Origin: Cylicocyclus nassatus
Lineage: Eukaryota; Nematoda; Chromadorea; Rhabditida; Strongylidae
Length of the DNA: 64,000 bases
Assembly: GCA_958299035.1 (NCBI GenBank)
Contig: CATQJL010000001.1
Span: 54,176,333-54,240,332, forward strand
Direction of reading: 5' to 3'
Shown: one piece after another, positions 11,011-24,300 of the stretch
Layout of the letters: every line of letters begins with the position of its first letter
Position numbering within the stretch: position 1 is the first letter of the stretch
Notes under the pieces: model-generated
Database searches by the model: none
Told to the model about the DNA's origin: nothing
The model's input: the letters and a program-made list of their open reading frames with translations, nothing else
Translations under genes and position numbers: made by a program

Positions 11011-12664
11011 TTGCAAAGGGCTTAGAGTCTAGCTTTATTGCACCGTCCACCCTAAGCTGAGGGTGTTGAGCTTTGTAACTTATGATAGTAAGGCCCCCTA
11101 TCAAATTGATGCTTAAGTCGCGGCGCGAAATGCCGCTTCAGAAGCGAGAAAATTGCTTCGAAATAGCGAAGATGACGGGGACCCCCATCCATGCTCGCCC
11201 ATTTCTGCGCGCCCATTCAATCACCGTTCCGGAAAGCCGGCCTGTGGGTTCTCCGGAACGGGGATTGTCGGAGTTTTCGCGCATTCTCGACTTCATATCC
11301 GGTATCATGGACATGAGTAGGCCCTGAAACGACAAAAATGTGGAAGTCGCACCATCCGGGTGGATGGTGCCTTTAATCGTTAACTAGGTCTGGGAAAATG
11401 GTTTGAAAACAAGCTTGCGAAGGCGTTGCAAGCTCAAACGAGGAGGCCGAGCGGTACCCAAACCGCTCGATTTGTGCTCAATTAGATGAGACAGATGTGC
11501 ATTACAAATTATTTGTTCCCCGGCCAACTTCCCATAAGTATCGCCGCTCTCAAGCTCAGTGTCTTTCGCTCCCTTCAACACGTTTGACTTGGGCAGCAGA
11601 CTCCAATTCTCTGTAGGTGTTGAAGGGCGCCACACTCTTCCAGCGCGAATTCGCAGTAGATTATTTGTAACTCATCGTCGCATTTCTGAAGCGCAGAAGG
11701 TAGGGCGTTTCATCGGTATACGGGACGCCACCATGCGCTTGCCAAAGTGAATTTGAAGACATCTGGCATCCACTTGTTCAAGATCCCATAAAACCGCGCA
11801 TTACAGTGAGAGTTACCGACTCACATCACTTCCAGATTCAGCCGCAATAGCATGTGCAAAACCTCTTGAACAGTACTTCTCAAAATGCTTCTTCAGATAC
11901 CGACGACGCCTACTTCGCAATGGATTTGCAGTTTGGATAAGGTCCATGAGAACCTAAACATCCGAAGCATTACAATCAGTAATCAACATCCGAAACGTCT
12001 CCTCAAAAGTATAAACATTGATGACACTACCGGTACTTAGCCTTCACGAATGATTGAGCGAGTCCGAGTCGTGAGCCACAAAAAAATGGAAAATGATAAG
12101 AATGTTGAAACTTCATGGTTCGCGCTCGTTGACATTGGGACAGCCGAAAATCGCGATGGAGCGGCGACTCAGATGTTATTCTACCTTTCATTCGCCCCAG
12201 TTATGGAGATCACTGAAGGTATTGTTATTCATTCGACACAATTTAGGTGGTGCCATACTTGTGCTATTGGAAAGAATGCATGCCATTTACTGTTTGCAAA
12301 ATCTTGTTGATTAACTTTTCAGATCAGACTAGTGGTTGTATGTACGATGATGGCGCAGGAGTTTCAAATCCGACACCTAACCACTATGAAAGTTTGTATA
12401 AACTCAAAGGTAATTTTTAATTCATGTTCTGACCAAACTCAAATGAACAGTGTGTGTCGGATTAGTTTTTACTGTTTCCTCTTTGGAAATTGTACATCTA
12501 GTAGCTTATCTCTGGTCTTGCATTTGTATTGAAGTCCTGTGATTTCAAATTTGCTATAAACCATAACCTGTCATAGCATCGTGAGCGAAAACGTTGAGAA
12601 AGTTTCGCGTAGGACTTCTAGAAGTGAGAATATGTGGAACTTTCTCTTCTTTGCTCAGAAAGCC

Positions 12665-15600
12665 ATGTTCCATCACCGAATGTTGTTTCTCATAAAGGCT
12701 TCTAGTATAGAAGCGGTGTTTTATCTCTCAAGGGCTTTATTGAAGCAAAGTATCGGTATGTCACCTTGCGTGATTTGCAAGCTGTGTTTCAGGCTTATCA
12801 AGCGAAGAACTGCGAAAGCGTCGACGGATATCAGAGGTGCAGATAAGAAAACAGAAGCAAGAGGATTTTTTTAATAGCAAAAGAATATTGGATAGTGATG
12901 AAGTGGAGGTTTCTTTTCTTTCTCATCTTATTTAAACTGAATGCATCAGGAGGAGATATCGTAATCATAAACTTTGTGCTATGGTTTTAGAATGAGATCA
13001 TAACTTGTTTTGGATGTTTTGGATTCTCCTATGAGACCACGAGCATGTTAGGGGTTCATGTCGTAACGTAACTAACAGTTGTAGTTCAAACCCTTACCCT
13101 CACCCCTCTCTTCGCAGCAAACTCTGGAGTTTGACCCCTCATACACTGATTACTACAACAGTACAAAGAATAGAATTCTTTGGCCCACCAGAGGCACCGT
13201 CTATGATTGCCAAGCAAATTGGATAGGTTAGCTGGACATGCCAGCTGTTGATTTTTGGGCTTTTACTAGCTGGGAAAGATATTTGCGAAGTGGTTACTAT
13301 AGTTCTTTCAAAGTATTTTGACCTGTTACATTTCTATAATGATGGCCTAGGTCTTTTGACATAGCTCAGAGAAAGGGTGCGCATACATCTGACATGAGCA
13401 CCTTTTGACTAGCATTCTTGATGACCATAGACCAAGTATGCCCGTCTAATCTGGGACCCAAACAGCCGATTAGCGCTGCTTTTGAATCACATATTTCATA
13501 TCGGTAATTTCGGTTTGTTTCTAAGGGACCCGTCATACTTCGCCGAGAAAAACCCAAAAGCACCCAAAAAGCCCAAAAACACTCAAAAAAGCCAAAAAGC
13601 CTGAAAGCGCCAGAAAGAGCCGGAAGCAGAAACGAACTTTTGGTAGTTTGACATTATTTTGATGCGCAGACGATAGAAAATGGATCAACACATATTCCTT
13701 AGCTCCAAAACATGCGCACGGAAGGGGGCGTTCTGGCTTTTTTGGCGCTTTTGGGTTTTTTTCGACGCTTTAGGCTTTTCTCGGCGAAGTATGACGGGTC
13801 CCTAAGCGTTTCCTTTTTTCAGTTCACTCTCGCGGATGATTGCTGCATCATCTCAAAAGCAGTATTGGATATGATAAAAAGTGGAAATTTCCAAAATGAA
13901 TCTGCAGGTTTGAAATTCCTAAGGTCTAGGATATCTGAAAGCGCAGGTGAGCAAGCTTCTTTGTCACCTATATCTCTTGGAAGGTTGTTGTTTTATTTTT
14001 TAGAGGATGTAAATTGTATGTCAAGCTTGGGTGACATCTCTTTAATCTCTCAACTCACGCGGTTGCTTATTCGGGGTGATGAAGAACTCGTCGACGACTT
14101 GTCATGGATACTTGTGAATATGTTTCGACGGCATGAAAAACAACCTTTTACGGATGATGTTCGCGGCCAGGTGCTTCCAACCTTTTGTGGTCTTTTACAA
14201 CGTGCTACGTCTCCGAAGAATACGTAAGTCTTGCTTTCATTGCTGTATTTCCAACAGCTTAAAAAAATTTGCTTTGCTTTCCACGATAGCCTATGCTACT
14301 CTTTAACTTCTAATGTGCATCCCGAAGTTTGCCGTTTGCTTGTTTTTATTGTTTGATTGTGGTTGAGGCCTTCAGGAGGATTTTCATGTAGTCTTCTCCT
14401 GGTCCCATTTGCAATCTCTCTCGAAGCTCATCATTTTGGGCAAGACTCTGTTTCCTCTAAGAGCTTCTTCTCGCTTCGCGTTGTTGCCTTTTTCAATCTC
14501 TGATTTGAGTTTGACATTCTTCACCCTTTTTATGTCCTTTAGACAATCACTGCAAATACCCATATCTCCGTCGTAATCTTGATATATCTTATTAAATGGG
14601 CTTGGTGAATCGAAGGTAATGTAGAGATTATAGACGTTTGAAAGGGAGCAATCGGAATCGTATATCGGTTTTTCAGAGCTTTCAAAGTCATTTTGAGCAA
14701 CCTAGTCGTGATAAACATGGAAACAATAACAACAATGATTCAGGGTCCCAGCACAGTTAGAAAATTCGGTTCTTTCGCAAATTTTATGGTCAACCGCTGC
14801 TTTGGTGGAAGCTTCGGTCGCAAATAGGAACTATGTTGTGGGCAGTGGAATTGTGCAAAACATCCTTCACATTGCTTCCAAGTACGAGTTCATTGTCTCA
14901 GCAAATGTAGCAGTCATTATACTATTTGTGATTTTAGGAATAAGAAGCTTGTCATCCTCAGGCACATAATGTTCTTGATTGCTGTTCTGTTTGCCGACAT
15001 CCACGAATTTACACCTGACATCGCTGAGGTATGTGTTGTACTTATCACCAGTTTTCTATTTTGTCATCTATAAACGGTGCTTAATTGATTGAGTTCAATA
15101 GTTTATTCCACTTTGATTTATTCGCGGATCTCGCTTTGATCAAGATGGCAACCGCTTGGTGCTTATTCGCTACGGTTTTCGTTTTGTCCCTTTATTACCT
15201 TTTACCGACTTTTCGCTTGAGTTCTTGCAGTTTCTAATCCGAATTACCGACATTTTAATCAAAGTAAGTATTAGTATCTTGAGCTCGCCTCTCTTTAGTG
15301 CAAATTCTCAGAAACTACGAGAGAGTAATGAATTTCTTAGTGAATATGGGTTTGATCATAGCTCCCTTGCGGCATAGTCATTATGAAAGTTCCTGAATGA
15401 TGTATACTAATTTGCTTTTGAGAATATCTTGTTATGACCAGGGCGTCGTCGCAGTACTTGGATGAGAGACAAATACATTTTCTTCTTGGTATTTGAGGTT
15501 GGTAGTTGGGGGCCGAAAAGTGATGGTGGAATGCAACTCAGTTTTCGAAGGTTATTTATGTATAAAGCTATCGACCGAAAACGGCAATTGTCTTCGTGGT

Positions 15601-18600
15601 TACGCTAGCACAGTTTTTTCTCCTCGTTTGAATTGTTATGGGAGAGCTATGTCCAAACTCTGCTCTCTTCGTGCTTTGACCTATGGAATAGCTGTTTGAG
15701 ATTCACTGCCTGACTCACAATTTCCCTTTTTTGTGTGTTTGTTTGTCTACTATCTGTTTAGTTTTAGCTTTGCCTTCTGTTGCCTCTCGTTGCGCAGCAT
15801 TTATCTTCGGAAGACGAAACCATCCAAGCGGATGCGGTACGAGCATGCAAGCTCATGTCGGAAAGCGTCGAGTTTTTTGGGGTACGCTTGACACATTAAA
15901 TCTGCGGTATACGACACAGCTTTAACGTTTAGCCCATGGCGGAGACCGGGATTTTGACTAAACTCGTACAGTCGATACCTGCCTGCTCCTCGTTTGTGCT
16001 TCAAGGGGTCTTACGCTCAATCGGAAATATAATCCAAGAGACGTCATTATATACGAAAGGTGAGTTCTACTTGCAATCAGCTGTATCAGCTAGTCATAAC
16101 ACCTCTTCCATGAAGATAGAGGGCATGCCTGCAAATTTTTTTGGTCGTGCGTTTTTTCTTGCTTATCCTAGTAGGGTCTTTCATACTTTTCTTGATATTG
16201 GAAATATGTACATATGTATTGATCACAAACTAGACAGATTCTTCCAGATATATCCACTAGAGCGAGATTGCGCTCACTAGGAAACCCTCAGAACTTAGGT
16301 TTGTGTACCATTGATGATTTTGTTGTCCAGTGCATGCAAATTGCTTTTGTATTGACGTATACAGTTTTTGACTGAACGAAAAAAGCAACAGATTGCAATG
16401 ATTTCATTTCAAATTTGATATGAACAGCGTAGTGAGCTTAAATTGGTCCTGAACTGTACAGTATATGAGCTATGATTGAGCTAGCAACGTCGGAGATGCA
16501 CCTCCTGTCTCGGAATTTTTGTGGAAATTCAAAGCGAATGTGATTTAGCACAACAGACATTTTCAACAACATTTTCTAGTTGTTCGAAAGCGAAGTATTA
16601 GCGGCAAGATTATTGTCAGGATTTTTTTTTGTAGGATTTCAGATGCACGCATGATTCTAGTGCTTTGGTCATAGTCAAAACCACTTTTTACACTTTTCAC
16701 TGTGTAATAAGCTCCGAAGCACTACTACTATATGCTTCCTAGGTTCATTTGATCTTGCTGTTCCTGTACAATTCCCTTCAGGCCTTATTGTTAGATGAAT
16801 TAGGTTTTAGTTTCGCTCACATTATCGAAAATATGGGTCGTTAGGCAGAAATGTAAGTCTTTAGCAATTGTGAATCCTTTAGTGGTATGCACAAGCCTTG
16901 ATTGGATTTCACGTGAAAACAGCAGAATCATCACTGGCCATCCAAAACTCTGGAGTGTAGGAATAAGTATGAAGATGTGTCGCTGCCCTGTTATAAACAA
17001 CGAGTTGAATTGTATTTCGTAAGTGTGAATGAAAACTGCAAATGACCATTAAATAATCAGGATCTGCTAAGTTGCGCGATTCGACTTTGTTTGCCCAACT
17101 TGTGTCCATAGAATACAAACGACAGTCACTATCATATCAGCATGCTCAGTCACTTTTTTCAGAGATGCTAGGAGAAAACCTTTTGGCCAACCTGCTGCCG
17201 CTCATGTCGCGGAATGCAACTATGCGAGAAGCTTGTTTTATCTGCAGTAACATCGCTGCCGAAGGTGGTGACGTCTTACAAGCAGTTCTTGATGCTGGAA
17301 CCCTCAAACAGATTTCGGTCGTCCTTGAGATGGCTGACTACGAAACGCGCAAAGAGGTATCGAAGCTTTGATGCTACTTTGTCCGTCTAAAAGTTTTTTC
17401 ATAGGCATTCTATATCATGTATCACACGGCAACGTCTTCGCGTTCGTGTCACCTGGCAGCACTCTTAGGAGCTGATTTGATGGCACCTCTATGCGATTTT
17501 CTTACTGTTCTCGAATACTCACTTGTAGCTGATGCTATGGAGGCATTGTCATCTCTTTTGGCCTATGGAGAGCAGTTAGCGATGGGTCTGACAGGTAAGA
17601 GTTGTCAGTTTCGGAAATTTTCTTGGGAAGCACTCAACACGCTTGGTGAAATTATCATCTCAACATAACGTTCAGTAATCATACACATATGTCCGCTTTT
17701 TGTATAACCACCCTTAAATCTTGTCAGGTAAGTCCATAGACTGTTAGATAAGTCAAGACTTATCTGAAGACATTTGATGGAAGGCCCTATGAAATTTTAG
17801 GATAGCGTGTATATTAAGCAAAATAGAACAAAGTAGTACCAGCGTTCGTATATGTACCCGCCTTATTTGGAAAACACCAACTATTGCGAGTACAAGTATC
17901 GGGTATGTATAAAAAGATGTATCTGTATCGGGTACTAATTTTCGCCTATGTACTTTTTACTTTTTCTCGAATACCGCTGTTGATCCATTACTTGAATTAC
18001 GGTCACTCCGGCAGTGTATAACCACTTTTTCCAATAGCTTGTGCCCTTGAAAGAGGCGACCATGGTTTATTTGTTACCTTATCGCAGCTTTTTTTTGAAT
18101 TTTTTGGTTTTCCACAAATTAGGACCCCAATCAGCGCTATATGAGCTTTGAAGATGACAAATGAAGTGCTCTCCGTTTGAAGTCATTGCTTGCGAAGTCT
18201 GAAGTTTTATTTGAAAGCACTTGTTACAAGTTTATCACTAAGCACTGATCTAAAAAGTCTTTTGAATTCTCTCGCTATTCAAAAGCCAAGTTTATATGCT
18301 CCCACGTCTTCGACTACTTTGGACAGGAGAGGAACTCTTCAAAATAATTGATGTATCTTGTGAGGGATTTGCACAGCTTATGAAACTTTGAATAGTGCCC
18401 ACTTCATAACAACTTTAGTTGTGCCATCCTACACCTTACACGAATGCAAGAGCGCCAAAGTACTTGCTGTCTTTCTGTCAAGCTTTGCCATGATTTTGAT
18501 AACATACTCATAATCTTTTCTGCATACAGCTAACCTCATAGTTCTCACTACCAGTATTTCTCAAGAATATGGTTCAGACTTTCTGAATCCTGTGGCCACA

Positions 18601-18890
18601 AAAATGGAAGAGCTTGGAGCTAAAGACAAATTGGAGTTTCTATGCGACAGCCATTCAATGAACATACACGTTGCAGCCCATGAAATACTCGAAAAGTCAG
18701 TTCACCTTATTGCGATATGGGCGCGTCTTTGTGCTGATCTAATCGCAAATTTTGAAGGTATTTTTACTCATCTGATGAAAATGATATGACGACTCATGAA
18801 GCGGTCAGTTTGCCGCCTTATACCGGTGCAGTGCCACGCGATACCGTCGATGAAACCATAGATATGATTGTAAAAAGTGTATGCCTTTGA
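12665..18890 (+). CDS. Divergent importin subunit alpha (karyopherin alpha)
   Basis: Adaptor that binds nuclear localisation signals in the cytoplasm and carries cargo with importin beta. Exons: 12665-12755, 12793-12908, 13823-14223, 14744-14881, 14938-15028, 15231-15263, 15798-15881, 15933-16059, 17163-17356, 17405-17594, 18578-18695 and 18758-18890 (TGA); all phases join to about 571 codons. Exon 2 is the importin-beta-binding domain (SSEELRKRRRISEVQIRKQK). Armadillo repeats follow, for example LSWILVNMFRR, QILWSTAALVEASVANRNYV and REACFICSNIAAEGGDVLQA. The C-terminus shows the family end (AAHEILEKYFYSSDEND). Several canonical Trp-Asn pairs of the NLS groove are changed (SWILVN kept; REACFICSN and LWSTAA altered), so cargo preference may be specialised, as in germline paralogues of C. 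elegans. The first exon, starting after a TTTGCTCAG acceptor, is the weakest part. Confidence 0.87.
13521..13806. mobile_element. Harbinger-type MITE in importin alpha intron
   Basis: Terminal repeats of about 28 bp start GGGACCCGTCATACTTCGCC and are mirrored at the right end (...GACGGGTCCC). Both ends are flanked by TAA, consistent with the 3-bp target duplication of PIF/Harbinger elements. The arms contain runs of CCCAAAAAG-type words and their complements. There is no coding frame. Confidence 0.75.
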
Positions 18891-21360
18891 TATTCTGCTT
18901 TTCTCAATTTGCTCTCCTGTACAGACCCAGCATCTGATTTACTCGGTTAAAATACTAGGTATAGGTTATTTGGATAGGTGACTTGCCAAATGCTTCGGTT
19001 TTTGGACGATGTTTGCAGTGCTACCTCGCTATCATATTAATTTTGAGTTTGCGGGTAATTGCATCCTGTTCGCTGCTAAGAAGAAAGAAGCGCTTCCCAT
19101 TACGTGTAGAAACTGTGAGATTCTTTTTCCTGCTAATAACATTTTCATGTTGAACTTGGTACACTATGTATAGAATTGAAATAAACTGGTCATTAGTTGT
19201 ATGAAAGTTGCATACACGATATCTCAATACAACTATAGCAGTGGTGGTGTGAAGATCTCCGTGCAAGTAAATCTTGAAAATGCATAATGTTGATGTTATT
19301 TCAACAAGAGCATCAGAATTAATTTCTGATGCTCTTGTTGATGTTTAGAGAAGAACACCAAACGCATCGCACAAGAGCATCAGAAATTAAGTCCTTTGAA
19401 TGAGTAGGAAATCGAATTATAGAGAATGAATGCAGGAGGCTAGGGAGAATAATGTAGACAAAAGAGAACAAATTTCAAAATAAAAGCCGAGAAGCGCCGC
19501 ATACCGATCGAAATTCTTGCTGTAACCTCCGCCAGCCTAGAGTAGCTAGTTCCAGTGCCGTGCCAGTGCCGTTCCAGCGCTGGGGTAGCGCCGTGCCTGA
19601 ACGCGGTCGATCAGTACCAAGTGCCTCCACGGAGCAGGACTAGCACGGCGCCAGAACAGTTGTGGTATCAAGCAAATCTGATAAGAAGAAGTCTGACCAG
19701 CGTACATGCCCATTATGCACTCTTTCACGACCACCATAAGCTCTTCAAGCAGCACACAGCACGTCCGTTTGTCTGCATTATTTATTAATTTGTGCTTGAA
19801 TGTCATACATGAAAAGTCTCTTAGACCTCTACCGTATACAGGGTTTCCCAAAAGAAGGTACACACTTTTCAATTCGTTGATATCTCTCTTCCCATTTTGT
19901 CTTTTTCCGCCATTTAAACCATTCTGTAGAGGAGGCTTCAACTTAGATTGACAGTATTGAACGAATCACCGATCGCCTTTACTGTAGGATTACTGTAGGA
20001 ACTTCGACAAGGATTTTAGGCCACTGGAAGCCATAATCTGCCTCGGAACAAAGCTAAACAAGCCAAAAACTCTTATATTATGGTAATGGAACTCGCTAAT
20101 TTCGAATACGAAATTTCCACTTTACTGTTATGCTTCCTTCCAAAGTTATCCCAGGTGAACTGTAATAACCGAACTCCCAGTGTTTGTCAGAGATGTGATT
20201 ACACCGTCAAAATAGCTGAAAACACTCGTAGAAAGTTGTGTAGTGGAATCAGCGTGCGCGAAAAGTCTAGTACACGATTTTTCAGATTTTTAGCAAAATA
20301 ATTTTGCTGGATAGCATATTTCACAATGGTTCCACATGCTAGAAGATCTTACTGTAAATCTACAGTAACGAAGAGCGATCCTTGGCTCGACTGATACTAA
20401 ATCTAAGTTGAAGCCTCCTTTACAGAATGCCAGTACTGTAATAATAGTAATATCTCTCTTCCCAATGGGTATTTTTTTTTGCCAGTACTTGACTGGCAAA
20501 AAAAATACCCATTGGGGAGAGAGATATTGACGATTGAAAAGTATGTACTTACTTTTGGGATACCCTGTATACATGGAAACTCTCAAGTTGAAAAAAATTT
20601 CTGACAGGAAAAAGACTGGATGGAAATGAGTTCAATTCAATGGATTCCCTCTCACCATTGTCGCGTTTGACTCAAGCAAAGCATTAGATCCCTTTCTGTA
20701 TATAAAAGCTTCAGCATCAAGTGGAGAAGACAAAGATGATTTCTAATTACGGTAATAACTTATTGATGTTAACAATAAGTTCCAGACATAAACTTATTAC
20801 TAAAAAAGACTTATTGCGCAATGACGGTTCTAATAATCAGCTGAATGTTGACTACAATGTGATGAACACCTGTATAGTACACAAAGCAACAAAAACACTT
20901 TACCGCTGATCGACCCGTTCACTACCCGCTTACGCTTGTTGACATATACCCGCAAATGCGGGTCACTCCTCCCCACCTCACTCTTCTTGATAAGAATGTC
21001 TGTTACCGTTTCCTCCAACTGCAAAAAAATTGCTGTCGTCTGTCCTTTATTCATGTACACCTTTTAATTCTTTGTTTTTGTTCTAAAATTGACGGAAGAG
21101 ATCAATGATTGCGATCAATGGAGAAGCACAGGCACCTCAAATGAAACCTCATAAGGATGATAGATGTGCTCCTTAAATTATCTCCTATCTTCTCTTGAAA
21201 TACTCGCGTCGTATGAACAATTATTAGCTAGGCGCAACAGTCAGTATTTCAGTTCTTTATATAATTCTGTTACGGTTGCAATATACTCGCACTTGGCTCC
21301 TAAAATTCAGAGATTTTTTGTTTCTTTGGAAAACTTTTGCAATCTATCGCTACCGGTATA
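18891..21360. other. Spacer between importin alpha and the acyltransferase
   Basis: It contains an interrupted perfect 17-bp palindrome at 19302-19340 (CAACAAGAGCATCAGAA, 5-bp loop) with a further copy near 19371, a CCAGTGCCGTGCC-type short tandem at about 19550-19580, and the fold-back element at 19837. No other coding evidence is seen. The acyltransferase promoter should lie at its right end. Confidence 0.5.
19837..20571. mobile_element. Fold-back MITE with TACAGGGTNTCCCAAAAG ends
   Basis: Ends read TACAGGGTTTCCCAAAAG on the left and the complement of TACAGGGTATCCCAAAAG on the right. The similarity continues inward through ATATCTCTCTTCCC and GAGGCTTCAACTTAGATT (19931 against 20400). The right arm also holds its own perfect hairpin (about 20450-20530). 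No transposase is present. Confidence 0.75.
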
Positions 21361-24300
21361 ATGTTCGGGATTGACTTTTCTCCGATGTTTGAACCATGGG
21401 ATCAAAGGAAGCTACTTCTTGGTGTTTTATATCACTTTGTTGTTGTTTACGCGCTGGCAATCATCGGTTTCATTCTACCTTTCATACTGGTAAGTTTTGA
21501 AGTATTTTGTTGTCTCAAAAATTTCGTCCCTTCTCTACCAAATTACATGGAGCGCTGACCGACAGACAACTTAGATATATTAGATTCAAAATTTTATCCT
21601 CTTTCTGACACAATTTCTCTCCAAACTATCATTCTTTGCGATGTTATCACACGCTCTTCAAGCAGTCTAACGGTGACGAAAAATTCCTCTAAATTTCGAA
21701 AAGTTCTACACTAGCATTTCAGAGCGCTGGTATCTATTAGGTCGGTGTGAAAGTTTTGTCAGTTTTTTGAAGACCCGCAAATCCCGTACAGTAAAGATAA
21801 ACAAACATTCGAAGTTGTATCCGATGCAGAATCTCTTCCTTTTTTCCAGGTGCCATATACGCAATGTGATTCATTGAAAGAGTGCTGAGATAATAGCCGA
21901 AAATTACGACCCTGTCACCATGTCCAAATTTCGCTAATTTTCAAAATTTTTGTTTGAAACTTTTGGAGCTTTAGTAACTAGCAGCTAAACCAAACCTTTT
22001 GCCAGCTGAAGCAATCTTTGCAGCTCTGTGGCTTGCATTTCAGATTTATAAAATATTTTTTGAAGTTATAAATTTTAAATTCCGCCTATTCTCACCTCAT
22101 AGAGCATGAAATGGCAAACGGTTCAGATACCATTCGAAGCATCTTTTCTCCTCGTTCTAACAGTTTTCTTTTCTTGGCGAGGCATGCAATATTTGCGCGA
22201 AAAATCGCAGTATTTCTCTGTTCCATGAGTGCGCACTGACATCTAAGTTTCAAAATCTACATATTTGAAGCGAAAATCGCTCATTTATTTTGTAAGGTCA
22301 GTAATAGTCATGGTCTCGTCTTGAAACTTCATTAATCTTTAAATTTTGCAGTGTTTGATGCAATGGTAGTTCATGCGATTTTTCTAAGACTCAGGATTTT
22401 TGAAAAATTATCTCAAAAAATCTTAAAGGAGTAGCTGAAAAAGAGAAAAAAAACTGCTTCGTTGGTTTGCCCTACCTGCAATTATTGAAGCTTCCCCGAA
22501 AGTTTCAAACGAAAATTTTGAAAATCAACGGAAGTTGGACATAATGAAAACGAATGGTTGTAAATTCCAGCGATTATCCCCGCACTCTTTCAACAGATCA
22601 CACTGGTAAGCAGCTGGATACAGGAGGAAATTGTGCATCAGATACAACTTGAAGTGTTTGTTTGTCTTTACTGCACGGGATTTGCGGGTCATTCCAAAAA
22701 ACTGACAAAACTTTTGCACCGACTTAATATGATGTAGAGTAAACTCTGTCTATATTTTTCTCATTTAGATTACCTAGACCAAGTTTCTGAAGTCTGTATC
22801 AGTAATCTAATTGAGAAAAGCCACCAAAAGCCACTGCCTTCTGAGCACGTACAACTCATAGGCGTAATGAAATCATTAAACAGCTGATTTTTTGAAGCAC
22901 CAAACTTGATTATCCTCTACGAATTGTATTTGACAAGAATCAAGCTTGAATACGTAGAAATCTGAAGGCTTTTCGCTTTTGTTGTAATTGTGTGTTTCAT
23001 GACTTCACGAGAAATCAAACTTTTTGAAGAGCAAATGTTTTGAAGCTTTAACAGCAGAGCAGAAGCACCTGGAATCACTTTCATATAGTCCATTTCCAAA
23101 CAGACATTTTCTGTTTGTATTATACTTACTCTTTTACGAAAGTCCAGAATATAATTCCTGAATACCGAAGAAACCTTTGAGCATTTAGAAATGACGGATA
23201 GGCAAGTAACAAAAGCATAAACAGCAGATTGTGATCCAAAATTTGTAACCCTCAGAAAAAGGATAAAATACTGCATCGAATGCATTTTTGAACTCCTCCA
23301 ATTACTACACGAGGTTTTTCGCGTAATAACAGACAAAATTCGCGATAACCAGATATAAGGCAATTGTTCCCAACCTTCGAAATATACCTCAACTGTTTTT
23401 ACCAGCTGATTACATTCCAATGGCACATACTCCTACTTTATGCTCTTTGGTACTATTATGACAGACACTCTCCCTCGACTGGTGGCTACAGCAGTGAGTG
23501 GGTACAAAGGTTTGCCAGTTTGCATCCATTTGCTTCCATAATCACTTTGTCACAGGTGGAGGGTGCACAAATGGTTTGCTGATTATTTCCCTGTTAGGTT
23601 GCACAAAACCGTCGATCTCTCCCCATCACATGTGAGAACATTTGATCTATCCCAGGTGGTAATCATCTTTAACAAAAACTTATATTTAGAACTATCTTGT
23701 TGGCTGTCATCCACATGGTATAATCGCCATGGCTGTTTTTGCGAATTTTGCCACCAATGGCACGGATAAATACGTCAAGGTATGATATGATAGATCTCCG
23801 TCAATAGTGCCGTTTGTTGACATTCGCGCATGAAAAAATGAGGGCGCAAAACTGATGCGTGCACAGTAAATGTGCAGGGGCCAATTTGATTGTCATATCG
23901 CACGGCTCGGGTCCTCGCGAGTCGCCTCGCTTGGGCCACTTCGACGCGTTCGCTTGTCTCGGAGCATTTTCTCAAGCATAGCCATTAACATCTAGGAACA
24001 TGGTATTTTTCCACGCTTCAAGCCTGGAAAAATATCATAACCGAAGGGCGAATGCGGCGAAAGACCCAAGCGAGCTGCTCGCTAGCGGCGCCGACTATGG
24101 CACTCAGATTAAAAGCCCCTGTAGGCCTTCGCATGATTGTGATGAAAGCACCATCGAATCATATTGAGTATGGTGAGATTTGGATGCTGTCCAATAGCGG
24201 ACCCGCTAGCGAGGTAATCTCCCGAGTCCTTCTGCAAAAGATGAACTTCGAAGCGAGAAAATTGCTTCAGAAGGTAGAGGCGGCCGGCGTAGCCCCGCCC

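Larger units (their letters stand above)
9897..12664. other. Repeat-rich spacer between divergent cdt-2 and importin alpha
   Basis: It should contain the 5' end of cdt-2 (first exon and promoter), which I could not locate, and the importin alpha promoter. Two inverted-repeat elements are listed separately. The remainder, including 11300-11760, contains a small hairpin (CACCATCCGGGTGGATGGTG) and moderately GC-rich sequence with no recognisable coding segment. Confidence 0.5.

Noticed and set aside
11345..11372. CACCATCCGGGTGGATGGTG hairpin as a bacterial-type terminator
   Set aside because: The window is nematode nuclear DNA with spliced genes, so a rho-independent terminator has no meaning here.
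22752..22889. Coding-looking stretch [20 protein letters not shown] ending in a stop, after a CATTTAG acceptor
   Set aside because: It lies in acyltransferase intron 1; the flanking exons (21489 and 23406) already join in phase and match the family without it, and it cannot be joined in phase to the first exon.
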